Counted from the first letter of the stretch, positions 25,723 through 34,460 are shown. The stretch: DNA of 64,000 nucleotides from JAZGER01 sp036480335 (GCA_036480335.1 JAZGGH010000051.1:62001-126000), one strand, 5' to 3'. Notes: generated by a model not told the origin, from the sequence alone. Numbers and translations: made by a program.

Positions 25723-26664
25723 ATGAATTCACTGGCAAGCCAATTCTGCAATCTTCAATTCAATACTCCGCTGGTATTATTATCCGGCTGCGTCGGCTTT
25801 GGCGAAGAATACACGCGAATTTCCGGCTTTTCCAATACAGATGTCGGTGCTGTCTGTCTGAAAGGGACGACACAATTAGCTCGCCCTGGCAATCCGGCAC
25901 ATCGCGTGTACGAAACACCGGCAGGAATGCTCAATGCTATCGGCTTACAGAATCCCGGTGTTGATGTCGTTGTCGATCAAATTCTACCGTCCCTGGATTT
26001 TACTGAAACCCGTTTCATTGCCAATGTTTCTGGTTCCACGATTGAAGAATACATTGCGGTTACCCAACGCTTTGATGATTCGCCCATTGATGCCATTGAA
26101 ATTAATATTTCATGCCCGAATGTCAAACAAGGGGGTGTTGCCTTTGGTAATGACCCAGACATGTCAGCCCGAGTGGTTGAAGCCTGTCGCAAAGTGACAA
26201 AAAAACCTTTGATTACCAAATTATCACCGAATCAGACGGATATTGCTTGCAACGCTCGTCGCTGTATTGAGGCGGGTAGTGACGCATTTGCTGTGATCAA
26301 CACACTGATGGGAATGGCGGTTGATATAGAGCGGCGTCAGCCTGTTGTTGGCAATAATCAGGGAGGCCTGTCAGGCCCAGCCATCAAACCCATCGCCCTG
26401 CTTAAAGTTCATCAGGTTTATCAAGTCTGCCGCCAGCACAACATTCCAATCATTGGCCAGGGGGGGATTACCACAGCAGACGATGCACTGGAATTTCTGA
26501 TTGCTGGCGCGAGCGCGATTGGAATTGGCACTGCTCTGTTCTATAACCCACTTATCTGTAAAACAATCAATGCAGGGATCGCTGAGTATCTTGCGCGCCA
26601 CCAGATAGCTAATATCAGCGAATTAATCGGTTCGCTGAAACTCAATGGTGCCACAAGCTGCTAA
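25723..26664 (+). CDS. pyrD: dihydroorotate dehydrogenase, class 1B (PyrD/PyrDB type)
   Basis: Pyrimidine-pathway flavoenzyme oxidising dihydroorotate to orotate. 313 residues. The catalytic base is a cysteine (C131 in EINISCPNVKQGG), and GCVGFGEEY, MLNAIGLQNPG, INTLMGM and GGLSGPAIKP match class 1B enzymes such as Lactococcus PyrDB. Gammaproteobacteria usually use the membrane-bound, quinone-linked class 2 with a catalytic serine. Class 1B normally needs PyrK (FAD/2Fe-2S) to pass electrons to NAD; no pyrK is adjacent. Monocistronic as far as seen, divergent from trmL. Confidence 0.92.
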   Translation: MNSLASQFCNLQFNTPLVLLSGCVGFGEEYTRISGFSNTDVGAVCLKGTTQLARPGNPAHRVYETPAGMLNAIGLQNPGVDVVVDQILPSLDFTETRFIANVSGSTIEEYIAVTQRFDDSPIDAIEINISCPNVKQGGVAFGNDPDMSARVVEACRKVTKKPLITKLSPNQTDIACNARRCIEAGSDAFAVINTLMGMAVDIERRQPVVGNNQGGLSGPAIKPIALLKVHQVYQVCRQHNIPIIGQGGITTADDALEFLIAGASAIGIGTALFYNPLICKTINAGIAEYLARHQIANISELIGSLKLNGATSC

Positions 26665-26682
26665 TACTCCCTTAACTCATGA

Positions 26683-27102
26683 ATGTCTCAAGTACCTATA
26701 ACCACTGTCGATAGTTGCTTTATGACGACAGAATATTTCAAATTACGTGTTAAGCCGGTAGAACTTTTATTAATTATGGCCTTACTGGGTTTTATCGGGA
26801 GTATGGCGATACCCGGCTTCAAAGCATCAAACTTATCGTCTGAAGATATAATCTCCAACACAATTAATACAATACGGACGACCCATGCGAATACGATAGA
26901 ATCATATCAGCGTTTTCCAACCGTTGCGGAACTAGCAACTTCGCTAAAGAGTAAATCAAGAGACACAGGTATTGAATACCTGTCTTTCGGTAAAAGCATC
27001 ATTGTTCCCACATATACAGATGCCGCTTGCTCCCAACCAACAACATCCCTGGCTGACGAGGTCGCCTGTGTTGGAATCAGGTCAGAATATCTAGCTCCCT
27101 AA
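26683..27102 (+). CDS. small type IV pilin-like protein with degenerate prepilin signal
   Basis: A 139-residue protein with one hydrophobic helix near the N-terminus (about 25-45: PVELLLIMALLGFIGSMAIPGF) that follows the pilin pattern, including a Glu at the +5 equivalent and the terminal AIPGF. The residue before the cleavage point would be Arg, not the Gly that prepilin peptidase requires, so it may stay uncleaved. The rest is a short soluble region with two cysteines near the C-terminus (DAACSQP, EVACVG), reminiscent of the pilin disulfide loop. The start is uncertain: ATG 26683 or ATG 26722, neither with a clear ribosome binding site. Its 3' end overlaps ntrC by 26 bases. Confidence 0.65.
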   Translation: MSQVPITTVDSCFMTTEYFKLRVKPVELLLIMALLGFIGSMAIPGFKASNLSSEDIISNTINTIRTTHANTIESYQRFPTVAELATSLKSKSRDTGIEYLSFGKSIIVPTYTDAACSQPTTSLADEVACVGIRSEYLAP

Positions 27103-28486
27103 TTTTACGTGTCAGAGTATTTCTTCCCCAGCCCAGTAACCTGGACGCGTCCTGTTTTTTCCCTCCTGTAAAAGCCAATGCTGTTTCTATCATGACTTTT
27201 TCGAATTCAGGCAAGGCACTAGCCAGGATATCCTGCTTACCCGCACTCAACTGGTGAAATGCCCACTGGTTTAGTTTCTCCTGCCAATCATCACCTTGAT
27301 CAATCTCTGCCCGATTATTTTCTCGCAGGTCTTTGGGTAAATCATCAAGCTGTATATATTGCCCGGTTGCCATCACTGTTAACCAACGACAGAGATTTTC
27401 CAGCTGTCGAACATTCCCAGACCATTCCACTGTTTTTAGAAAAGCATCCACTTCTTCGGTCAATATTTTTATTTCTGTATTCAATTCCTTCGCGGCCACT
27501 GTCAGGAAATGCCGCATCAACATCGGAACATCTTCGACTCTATCACGCAGTGCAGGCAGATGGATTCTGATTACATTTAACCGGTGAAAAAGGTCTTCAC
27601 GAAAAACACCTGTTTTTACATTTGATTCCAGATTTTGATGGGTCGCCGCGACAATCCTTACATCTACCCTGACAGCAGAGTGACCACCAACCCGATAAAA
27701 CTCCCCGTCAGCAAGAACACGCAGTAATCTTGTTTGCATTTCAGCAGGCATATCACCGATTTCGTCAAGAAAAAGCGTTCCACCATTCGCCTGTTCAAAG
27801 CGCCCTACTCTTTGTGACTGAGCACCGGTAAATGCACCTCGTTCATGCCCAAACAGTTCGGACTCCAGTAGATCACGCGGAATAGCTGCCATGTTCAACG
27901 CAACAAAGGCTTCTTTTTTTCTCGGGCTGTGGCGATGCAATGCTTTGGCGACCAATTCCTTACCCGTACCCGACTCTCCGGTAATAAGTACCGTAATATG
28001 TGAGCCAGATAAACGACCAATGGCACGAAACACATCCTGCATGGCGGGAGACTCTCCAATTAACTCGGAAATGTCAGTATCCAGATCAATTTGCTCTTGC
28101 TCATCTGGCAGTCGTTCGCGACCGTATTCAATTGCCCGTAGCACCACGTTAACTGCTTTATCAACATCAAATGGTTTTGGCAAATAATCGAATGCACCTC
28201 CCTGATATGCTGAAACGGCACTATCAAGGTCCGTATGCGCAGTAATAATGATCACCGGTAAATCAGGATAGCGCCCCTGTATCTTTTCAAGTAACTGCAT
28301 GCCATCAAGGCCAGGCATTCTAACATCTGTGATAATAGTCGCAGGTTGTGAATATTGTAGTTTTGCAAGAACATGCTTACCCGAATCAAAACAGGTCACA
28401 CTTAATCCGGCTTTTACTAGCGCCTTTTCCAACACCCACCGAATAGATTTATCATCATCAATGACCCAGACACTGTTATCTATCAT
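27077..28486 (-). CDS. glnG: nitrogen regulation response regulator NtrC
   Basis: Sigma-54 activator of nitrogen-limitation genes. 469 residues: receiver domain (1-120) with phosphorylation site D54 in TDVRMPG; AAA+ domain (about 140-370) with Walker A GESGTGKE and the sigma-54 contact loop GAFTGA; C-terminal Fis-type HTH (about 430-469: KKQDASRLLGWGRNTLTRKI). It is the last gene of glnA-(DUF4124)-ntrB-ntrC and overlaps ntrB by 11 bases. Confidence 0.97.
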   Translation of the reverse strand: MIDNSVWVIDDDKSIRWVLEKALVKAGLSVTCFDSGKHVLAKLQYSQPATIITDVRMPGLDGMQLLEKIQGRYPDLPVIIITAHTDLDSAVSAYQGGAFDYLPKPFDVDKAVNVVLRAIEYGRERLPDEQEQIDLDTDISELIGESPAMQDVFRAIGRLSGSHITVLITGESGTGKELVAKALHRHSPRKKEAFVALNMAAIPRDLLESELFGHERGAFTGAQSQRVGRFEQANGGTLFLDEIGDMPAEMQTRLLRVLADGEFYRVGGHSAVRVDVRIVAATHQNLESNVKTGVFREDLFHRLNVIRIHLPALRDRVEDVPMLMRHFLTVAAKELNTEIKILTEEVDAFLKTVEWSGNVRQLENLCRWLTVMATGQYIQLDDLPKDLRENNRAEIDQGDDWQEKLNQWAFHQLSAGKQDILASALPEFEKVMIETALAFTGGKKQDASRLLGWGRNTLTRKIRELDILT

Positions 28487-29519
28487 GCTTATCCAATGGT
28501 AATAAAATGCTGAAAATAGTACGGCCAGGTTCGCTACTGCATTCGATTAAACCGTCATGCTCATTCATAATCGATTGCGCAATTGCCAATCCCAGACCCG
28601 AACCATCAGGCCGCCCTGTCACCATTGGATAAAAGATTTTCTCAATGATTTCAGGGGCAATACCAGAACCATTATCAATAATGGAAATTTTCGCCACGAG
28701 CTTATGGTGCTTGTGCCCGATCATAAAATTACTCTGCGTCCGGGTCATGATGGTAATTTGCTTCGCCCCAGCCTGAACAGCATTCCGTACTATATTGAGC
28801 AGAGCCTGCACCAAAAGATTCTGATCTGCAAACAGTTCAGGAATACTTGGATCATACTCACGAATAATCTCCAGTTGATTATTTTCAGCGACTAACAAAT
28901 GCACTACCCGTTCAATGGCTGCATGAATATTGCAAATCGATTTTTTAGGCATGTGGCGTGGACCATGAATTCGATCCACCAGATTACTCAATCGATCCGC
29001 CTCATTGATAATCACCTGGGTGTACTCTTTCAACTCTACACTCGATAATTCCTGTTCAAGTAACTGCGCAGCACCTCGCAACCCTCCAAGGGGGTTTTTA
29101 ATTTCATGCGCGAGGCCGCGTAACAAATCTTTCATTGCCTGTTGCTGTAACAACAGGTTTTCTACACGACTTATTTTGAGCTGATAATCCACGTGAATAA
29201 GTTCGATGACTATCTCCGAACTAGATATGGGAGTAACAGTAATATCTACTGTTTTCTGGCCACTCGGCACATGAACAACAAGAGCGTGTTCTGTGTACGG
29301 ATGCTGCTCTTTCAGCGTTACCAGCAACTGATTCTTCAAATAATGGTTGGTATGAATCAAATCGACAAAGGAACAATCTTGTGCCTGATGCAGGCTAATT
29401 TCTAATAAATTCTCTGCAGCCGGATTCAGGTAAAAGATTTCCAGAGAACCGTTCAACATAAGCACAGCGGTACTGAGCTGGTCAGTAAGCGAAATCATTA
29501 ATGTATTCTTGCTACTCAT
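28476..29519 (-). CDS. glnL: nitrogen regulation sensor histidine kinase NtrB
   Basis: Cytoplasmic histidine kinase/phosphatase that sets NtrC phosphorylation under PII control. 347 residues against 349 in E. coli. N-terminal PAS domain (about 8-115), then the H-box LAHEIKNPLGGLRGAAQLLEQ (near residue 138), N-box and G boxes (IDNGSGIAPEIIEKIFYPMVTGRPDGSGLGLAI, about 280-312). No membrane segment. Translationally coupled to ntrC. Confidence 0.96.
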   Translation of the reverse strand: MSSKNTLMISLTDQLSTAVLMLNGSLEIFYLNPAAENLLEISLHQAQDCSFVDLIHTNHYLKNQLLVTLKEQHPYTEHALVVHVPSGQKTVDITVTPISSSEIVIELIHVDYQLKISRVENLLLQQQAMKDLLRGLAHEIKNPLGGLRGAAQLLEQELSSVELKEYTQVIINEADRLSNLVDRIHGPRHMPKKSICNIHAAIERVVHLLVAENNQLEIIREYDPSIPELFADQNLLVQALLNIVRNAVQAGAKQITIMTRTQSNFMIGHKHHKLVAKISIIDNGSGIAPEIIEKIFYPMVTGRPDGSGLGLAIAQSIMNEHDGLIECSSEPGRTIFSILLPLDKHDR

Positions 29520-29569
29520 AATAAAGCTGATCGCTACTACACATCAGTACCAGGTGGGGTGGTAAGCTT

Positions 29570-30106
29570 TTATTGCTTTCTTGCCGGATGATTCACGGAT
29601 TGCCTCTGTAGAAAGAACGTAACCGCATCCGATTGTTTAATCGTCTCGCCTTTCTCATCAACAATGCGAGCATAAACGCTGTGTTCACCTCGACTAACAT
29701 TAACAAGCCGGATTGAATCCCTGACAGAAGCCTGCCCCTGTTTACTTCCGTTCAGAAAAAACAGGATTTTATGCCCCAGATCAGTTTGTAATTCCGGCTC
29801 AATAGAAACCTGCATCCTGAAGGCACCTGAATTATCCCATATAGTTTCTTCCTGGCCAGGTATTACTATCTGGATACGAGAATAATTGAAGACCTTTTCC
29901 GCTATCTCTTTATTTCCCCGACCCGACCCCTGAGGGAGAGTTCTTGCTCGATAGGTTGATAAACCACGTAACTTGAGTGCTTCACTATTTTCCTGTGGCT
30001 TGTCTGTATAACTGACGTTCCCATTTTCATCAACTGTTTTATACACAGCCGCATTCAAAGGGAGTGAAAAATAGAAAAAAAGAATTAAAACAGAGGCTAA
30101 TCTCAT
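29570..30106 (-). CDS. DUF4124 domain-containing exported protein
   Basis: A 178-residue protein with a signal peptide (about 1-19, LILFFYFSLPLNAA) and a DUF4124 domain immediately after it (about 20-55, AVYKTVDENGNVSYTDKP). The rest is a beta-rich region of unknown function. Genes of this family commonly lie between glnA and ntrB in gammaproteobacteria, as here. It is separated from glnA by an intrinsic terminator, so expression may depend on read-through or its own promoter. Confidence 0.88.
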   Translation of the reverse strand: MRLASVLILFFYFSLPLNAAVYKTVDENGNVSYTDKPQENSEALKLRGLSTYRARTLPQGSGRGNKEIAEKVFNYSRIQIVIPGQEETIWDNSGAFRMQVSIEPELQTDLGHKILFFLNGSKQGQASVRDSIRLVNVSRGEHSVYARIVDEKGETIKQSDAVTFFLQRQSVNHPARKQ

Positions 30107-30189
30107 TCAGTGACCTATATATTATAGTTTCGCCAATAATAAATACCGACTATAGGAGATTAGAAAGCAGATTGAAACATTGGTTCCTG

Positions 30190-30214
30190 AAAAAGGCCAC
30201 AGAATACTGTGGCC
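30190..30214 (-). terminator. rho-independent terminator of glnA
   Basis: On the minus strand GGCCACAG, loop TATT, CTGTGGCC, then TTTTT (30194-30190). Perfect 8-base-pair GC-rich stem starting 9 bases after the glnA stop codon. Confidence 0.9.
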
Positions 30215-30222
30215 CGAAACGA

Positions 30223-31632
30223 TTAGAGACTGAAATACATATCAAACTCAACAGGATGCGTGGTCATCCGCAGTGTTGTGACATCTTCCATCTTCAGTTT
30301 GATATAGGCATCAATTACGTCATCCGTAAACACGCCACCGGCTGTTAAAAACTTACGATCCTTGTCCAGTGCTTCCAGTGCCTGATCCAGCGAATAACAA
30401 ACCTTGGGTATTTTAGCTTCTTCTTTTGCGGGCAAATCATAAAGATCTTTGTCCATGGCGTCACCAGGGTGAATCTTGTTCTGGATACCATCCAGGCCAG
30501 CCATTAGCATGGCTGAAAATGCCAGATAAGGGTTAGCTGTTGAATCAGGGAAACGCAACTCAATACGGCGTCCTTTTGGATTGGTAACATGAGGAATACG
30601 AATCGATGCAGAACGGTTACGTGCCGAATAAGCCAGCATAACGGGTGCTTCAAAACCTGGAACCAGCCGCTTGTAACTATTCGTCGAAGCGTTTGCAAAG
30701 GCATTGATTGCCTGCGCATGTTTGATCAAACCACCAATATAATAGAGGGCCATATCAGACAAACCACCATATTGCTTACCAGAGAACAGGTTTTTGCCCC
30801 CTTTTGCCAGAGACATATGCACATGCATACCACTACCATTATCGCCTACCAGTGGTTTCGGCATGAAAGTCGCCGTTTTTCCATAACTGTGGGCAATGTT
30901 CATGACCACATATTTAAAAACCTGTACCTCGTCAGCCTTATCAACTAACGTATTAAAAACAGTTCCGATTTCGCACTGCCCTGCAGTTGCCACTTCATGG
31001 TGATGCACTTCTACCGGACAGTTCATTTCAGTGAGGGCGAGACACATGGATGAACGCATATCATGCAGCGAATCAACTGGAGGCACTGGAAAATATCCGC
31101 CTTTCACTCCAGGACGATGGCCGATATTCCCATCTTCATATACACGTTCAGAGTTCCAGCCGGCCTCATCGGAATCGATTTTGTAGAAAGCGCCGCCCAT
31201 GTTCGCACCCCAGCGCACATCATCAAAAATAAAGAATTCATTTTCAGGGCCAAAATACGCCGTATCCGCTATACCGGTTGATTTGAGATAAGCTTCAGCA
31301 CGCTTACCCAGTGAACGTGGATCACGTTCATAACCCTGCATATCTGCTGGCTCAAGCACATCACAGCGCAGGTTCATAGTCGGTTCATCAGCAAACAAAT
31401 CCATCAGGACAGTGCTGACATCCGGCATTAGAATCATGTCAGACTCATTAATGCCTTTCCAGCCCGTAATACTGGAGCCATCGAACATTTTACCTTCTTT
31501 GAAGAAATCCGCAGTTACTTCGGATGTCGGCACAGTCACATGCTGTTCCTTGCCTTTGGTATCGGTGAAACGGAGGTCAACAAATTTGACTCCATTATCT
31601 TTAATCATCTTGTTAACTTTTGCTACAGACAT
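30223..31632 (-). CDS. glnA: glutamine synthetase, type I
   Basis: Dodecameric enzyme making glutamine from glutamate, ammonia and ATP. 469 residues, the same as E. coli. The start MSVAKVNKMIKDN is preceded by GGAG; 17 further in-frame codons upstream are not family-like. Signature FDGSSI (about 49-54), the metal and ATP-site blocks (GSGMHVHMSL, KRLVPGFEAPV) and the adenylylation loop DLYDLPAKEEAK with the target tyrosine (near 397) are all present, so it is a GSI-beta enzyme regulated by GlnE. A perfect NtrC-type box lies about 160 bases upstream, and an intrinsic terminator follows the stop. Confidence 0.97.
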   Translation of the reverse strand: MSVAKVNKMIKDNGVKFVDLRFTDTKGKEQHVTVPTSEVTADFFKEGKMFDGSSITGWKGINESDMILMPDVSTVLMDLFADEPTMNLRCDVLEPADMQGYERDPRSLGKRAEAYLKSTGIADTAYFGPENEFFIFDDVRWGANMGGAFYKIDSDEAGWNSERVYEDGNIGHRPGVKGGYFPVPPVDSLHDMRSSMCLALTEMNCPVEVHHHEVATAGQCEIGTVFNTLVDKADEVQVFKYVVMNIAHSYGKTATFMPKPLVGDNGSGMHVHMSLAKGGKNLFSGKQYGGLSDMALYYIGGLIKHAQAINAFANASTNSYKRLVPGFEAPVMLAYSARNRSASIRIPHVTNPKGRRIELRFPDSTANPYLAFSAMLMAGLDGIQNKIHPGDAMDKDLYDLPAKEEAKIPKVCYSLDQALEALDKDRKFLTAGGVFTDDVIDAYIKLKMEDVTTLRMTTHPVEFDMYFSL

Positions 31633-31792
31633 GAATTTTTCTCCAGTAGGATGACTCAATAAATTTGCTAATCTGACGAACAAATCATGAATGACATTTC
31701 AGAATCGATTGTCAGATTGAAAAACAGTGGTTGATAATTATGCCATGCACAAGCAGAAAAAGGGGATAAGAATAAACTCACCATGACCAATT

Positions 31793-31807
31793 GCACTGTT
31801 TTAGTGC
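31793..31807. promoter_or_regulatory. probable NtrC-binding site upstream of glnA
   Basis: GCACT-GTTTT-AGTGC, a perfect 5+5 dyad. Known NtrC sites follow GCAC(T/C)-N5-(A/G)GTGC. It lies 161-175 bases upstream of the glnA ATG, a usual distance for an enhancer. I looked for a sigma-54 -24/-12 element (GG-N10-GC) between it and glnA and did not find a good one. Confidence 0.7.
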
Positions 31808-31832
31808 CTAAACAACCCTAAACGCACCTTTT

Positions 31833-32987
31833 TCAGGCGAAACTTAATGTGATATCACCCAGCCATTGAGCTGATTCTGCTTCTTTCATCAACTTCTGCC
31901 TGATGGCTTCCGGATGATCGCCTGTCTCCAGAAAACTCAACGGTAATGTCAGATCAAGCTGCAGTTCTCCACTGAGATAATGCAGCGTTATATTCTCTAT
32001 TGATGATGCAGGTATATCAGGCCATTGTTGTTGCAGTACTCTGATAATTTCGTCGCGTCCCGGCAAACTCTCACAGGGGCTGCATATTTCGTCATTTTCC
32101 GGATCAATATGTACAGTAACATCAGACACAACGTCAATTTGATCAATTAAACGTAGTTGCACCGCTTCACTGATTTGATGCCCTTCTGAAACGCTGACCC
32201 TGGGTGCAACCTGAATATGTACATCTATGAAAGCATCTCCAGCACTTTTTCGGCTTCGTAACATATGCACCGCATCGACACCGGGCGTATCTTTAATCAC
32301 AGACTCTATGGCGCTAACCTCTTTCGGCTCCAGGGCAGTATCAATCAACTCCTGAGAACTGGAACGCACCAGCTCAAAACCAATTTTAGCAATCATTACT
32401 CCCACCACAATCGCTGCAATTTTATCCAGATAAGCATGCCCCAACATCGCACCAGCAACGCCTATGAGCACAACAATAGAAGAAATTGCATCAGAACGGC
32501 TGTGCCAGGCATTCGCCATTAACAAGTCGGAACGCACTTGCCGGGCAACCTTGATGGTGTAGTGATAAATTGCTTCTTTGGATAAAACAGAAAGTACCGC
32601 GACAGCCAGTGCCAGGCTACCGAATACTAAAGGTGTTTGTGCCCTGTCCAGACGAACAATAGCATCCCAGGCAATACCTACAGCGACGACTATCAGGGCA
32701 AACCCTAGCGCAACAGTTGCCAGTGTTTCAATACGACCATGACCATACGGATGATTTTCATCCGCTTCCTTATGCGAATGTTTCGCCGCATACAGCACCA
32801 AAAAATCTGTTAATAAATCAGACAGGGAATGAATACCATCGGCGATCAATGCCTGCGAATTTGCCAGCCAGCCTATGAATATTTTCATCAAACCAAGAAC
32901 CAGATCAACAACTGAGCCAACCAGTGTTACCTTACGTATACTGGCATAGCGTCTGTCTTTCGTAGCCGATTCTGTTTGTGTATGCAC
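31833..32987 (-). CDS. cation diffusion facilitator family metal exporter
   Basis: A 384-residue inner-membrane proton-coupled metal exporter of the CDF family (FieF/MntE-like). Six membrane segments are expected over about residues 20-215; the two metal-binding HxxxD motifs are IADGIHSLSDLLTDF (helix 2) and ANAWHSRSDAISS (helix 5). The cytoplasmic domain (about 215-300) has the usual HxHIQV-type strand (VDVHIQVAPRVSV). The tail beyond about 300 is longer than in FieF (300 residues) and contains a second ferredoxin-like segment. GTG start with AGAGG upstream. It is the last gene after the PP-loop and TusA-like genes. Metal (Fe, Zn or Mn) cannot be told. Confidence 0.93.
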   Translation of the reverse strand: MHTQTESATKDRRYASIRKVTLVGSVVDLVLGLMKIFIGWLANSQALIADGIHSLSDLLTDFLVLYAAKHSHKEADENHPYGHGRIETLATVALGFALIVVAVGIAWDAIVRLDRAQTPLVFGSLALAVAVLSVLSKEAIYHYTIKVARQVRSDLLMANAWHSRSDAISSIVVLIGVAGAMLGHAYLDKIAAIVVGVMIAKIGFELVRSSSQELIDTALEPKEVSAIESVIKDTPGVDAVHMLRSRKSAGDAFIDVHIQVAPRVSVSEGHQISEAVQLRLIDQIDVVSDVTVHIDPENDEICSPCESLPGRDEIIRVLQQQWPDIPASSIENITLHYLSGELQLDLTLPLSFLETGDHPEAIRQKLMKEAESAQWLGDITLSFA

Positions 32988-32998
32988 GTCTATTACCT

Positions 32999-33229
32999 CT
33001 ACTGTTCCAGAACCTCGACGGTTACCTTCACTTCATCGTCAAATTCTTCAATGGTGACAACTCGGTGGCCATTGACTCGACACCATGCAGGTATGTCATG
33101 CAAAGCCCCCCGATCTGTACAGGTCACAATCAGCAAGTCCCCTGTTTTCAGGCTTGCAATACGATCCTGCGTACGGATAACAGGTAATGGGCACAATAAA
33201 CGACGAGCATCCAGTTCAAACTCACTCAC
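32999..33229 (-). CDS. TusA/SirA-family sulfur carrier protein
   Basis: A 76-residue sulfur-transfer protein. The TusA signature CPLPVIRTQ has the persulfide-carrying cysteine C13 in the CPxP motif at the end of the first strand, before helix 1. GTG 33229 was chosen because GGGAG lies 8 bases upstream and the start overlaps the stop of the preceding PP-loop gene; GTG 33238 is an alternative. Unlike E. coli tusA it is encoded directly behind a thiolation-type ATPase, suggesting it delivers sulfur to that enzyme; this is inference. Confidence 0.9.
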   Translation of the reverse strand: MSEFELDARRLLCPLPVIRTQDRIASLKTGDLLIVTCTDRGALHDIPAWCRVNGHRVVTIEEFDDEVKVTVEVLEQ

Positions 33230-34269
33230 AGGTACCACTCCCTGGGTATTTCATGCCCAGCCAGCGGCTTCACCTGTATTATCCTTTCCTCACCGGCAGG
33301 CAATCGGAGCTTGATCGAAACCTGGTCAGCATCCCGACCCTGACTAAAACGCGCTGCAATGCTTGCCGCCAGCTGCAAATCTTCCTCATTCGTTTCGCCA
33401 TCAATCAAAGTCATTGGGCCGTTATGGCTACTTGCTGCCATTGAAATAAACTGTTTTCGATAGCCTTCCAGAAAACGGTTTTCTCCTTCCTCTCTGCCAA
33501 TAATCATTTTGAAATGCTGTCGGGGACGAAGGTGTCGCCCAACCTTTAGTAGCATAATATCGTCAATCTCATACCGACGCTCACCGCGCGTCTTCCATAG
33601 ATCAGCCAATTTGACGGAATAGTTTTTATCCGTCAGGAAACAACAGCCCCCCGCCGGTTGCGCATAATCTTCAAAACCAAACTGTCTGGCCAGGGCCATC
33701 TGTGGCTTGCGACTGCGTCCTTCAAAATCATATAGTTGATCGCGATCAACCCAGCCTTCCAGTTCTGGTCGAGTTGGTGGAAGATTTTTTGCGCATAATG
33801 GTCGAAGCAGCAAATCATCAGCCCCTGATTCGTCCGCTATCACTGGCATGGTTTCACGACGTTGCGATTTGGGTCTCTGACCAACCACTTCACCGGTAAT
33901 GATGAAATCAAAATCATTCGCCTTAATCCACTCATGTGCTTTTTTTACCATAAAAATCTTGCAATCGAGGCATGGATTCAGGTTTGCCCCATAGCCATGC
34001 TTGGGATTAATGACGACATCCTTGTATTCTTCAATTATGTCAACAATATGCAATTTTACGCCTAATTGTTCGGCCACCCAAAGGGCATTATTCCGTTTGG
34101 GTTTTTTGCTGTCGTTTTTGCGGATCGCATGTGTGTGTCCTTCAACACAGAAGCCGGTGAAAAAATTAATACCTTCAACATGGATACCCTGCTCCTGCAG
34201 AACTTTTGCTGCCAACAGCGAATCCAGCCCACCGGATATCAGGGCAACCGCTTTTCGGAATATTGTCAT
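33226..34269 (-). CDS. PP-loop tRNA-thiolation-type protein (MnmA/ThiI-like) with NFACT-R-like C-terminus
   Basis: A 347-residue adenylating PP-loop ATPase. SGGLDS (about residues 11-16) is the ATP pyrophosphatase loop. Cysteine pairs at CLDCK (about 100-104) and in AGGCCFLTD (about 215) could carry sulfur or a 4Fe-4S cluster. The N-terminal part resembles the MnmA/ThiI thiouridylase fold. The C-terminal third (about 230-347, including LKVGRHLRP and MIIGREEGEN) resembles the NFACT-R (DUF814) RNA-binding domain. It is distinct from MnmA itself. RNA thiolation with the coupled TusA-like carrier is the likely role; the target nucleotide is unknown. Confidence 0.82.
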   Translation of the reverse strand: MTIFRKAVALISGGLDSLLAAKVLQEQGIHVEGINFFTGFCVEGHTHAIRKNDSKKPKRNNALWVAEQLGVKLHIVDIIEEYKDVVINPKHGYGANLNPCLDCKIFMVKKAHEWIKANDFDFIITGEVVGQRPKSQRRETMPVIADESGADDLLLRPLCAKNLPPTRPELEGWVDRDQLYDFEGRSRKPQMALARQFGFEDYAQPAGGCCFLTDKNYSVKLADLWKTRGERRYEIDDIMLLKVGRHLRPRQHFKMIIGREEGENRFLEGYRKQFISMAASSHNGPMTLIDGETNEEDLQLAASIAARFSQGRDADQVSIKLRLPAGEERIIQVKPLAGHEIPREWYL

Positions 34270-34454
34270 TGAATGCCTTGCACAATTAAGCTCGAATGAA
34301 TCACTATTGTACCCATAAAATAATGACAGAAAACATGCTCAGTGTGGTGGTTACTGGTTAAAAACTTCTCAGATAAATCAATAATTGCACAGAGTCTCCC
34401 ATATATTTCTGGAAAACACCCCTCAAAATCATACAAACAGCCTCGCCATCACGT

Positions 34455-34460
34455 TATAAT
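34455..34460 (+). promoter_or_regulatory. candidate -10 element of glyQS
   Basis: TATAAT 42 bases upstream of the glyQ start in the 232-base gap between divergent genes. No good -35 hexamer is seen at the expected distance, and no T-box leader or terminator structure was seen. Confidence 0.35.

Noticed and set aside
25650..25751. 34-codon N-terminal extension of TrmL
   Set aside because: TrmL proteins start at MFHIVLFEPEIP; the extension would overlap the divergent pyrD gene.
31741..31756. Minus-strand TGGCAT as a sigma-54 -24 element for glnA
   Set aside because: The -12 position reads TCAAC instead of TTGCA, so the GG-N10-GC rule fails.
31793..31808. GGCACTAAAACAGTGC as a sigma-54 promoter
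   Set aside because: GG and GC are separated by 12 bases, not 10; the dyad is better read as an NtrC site.
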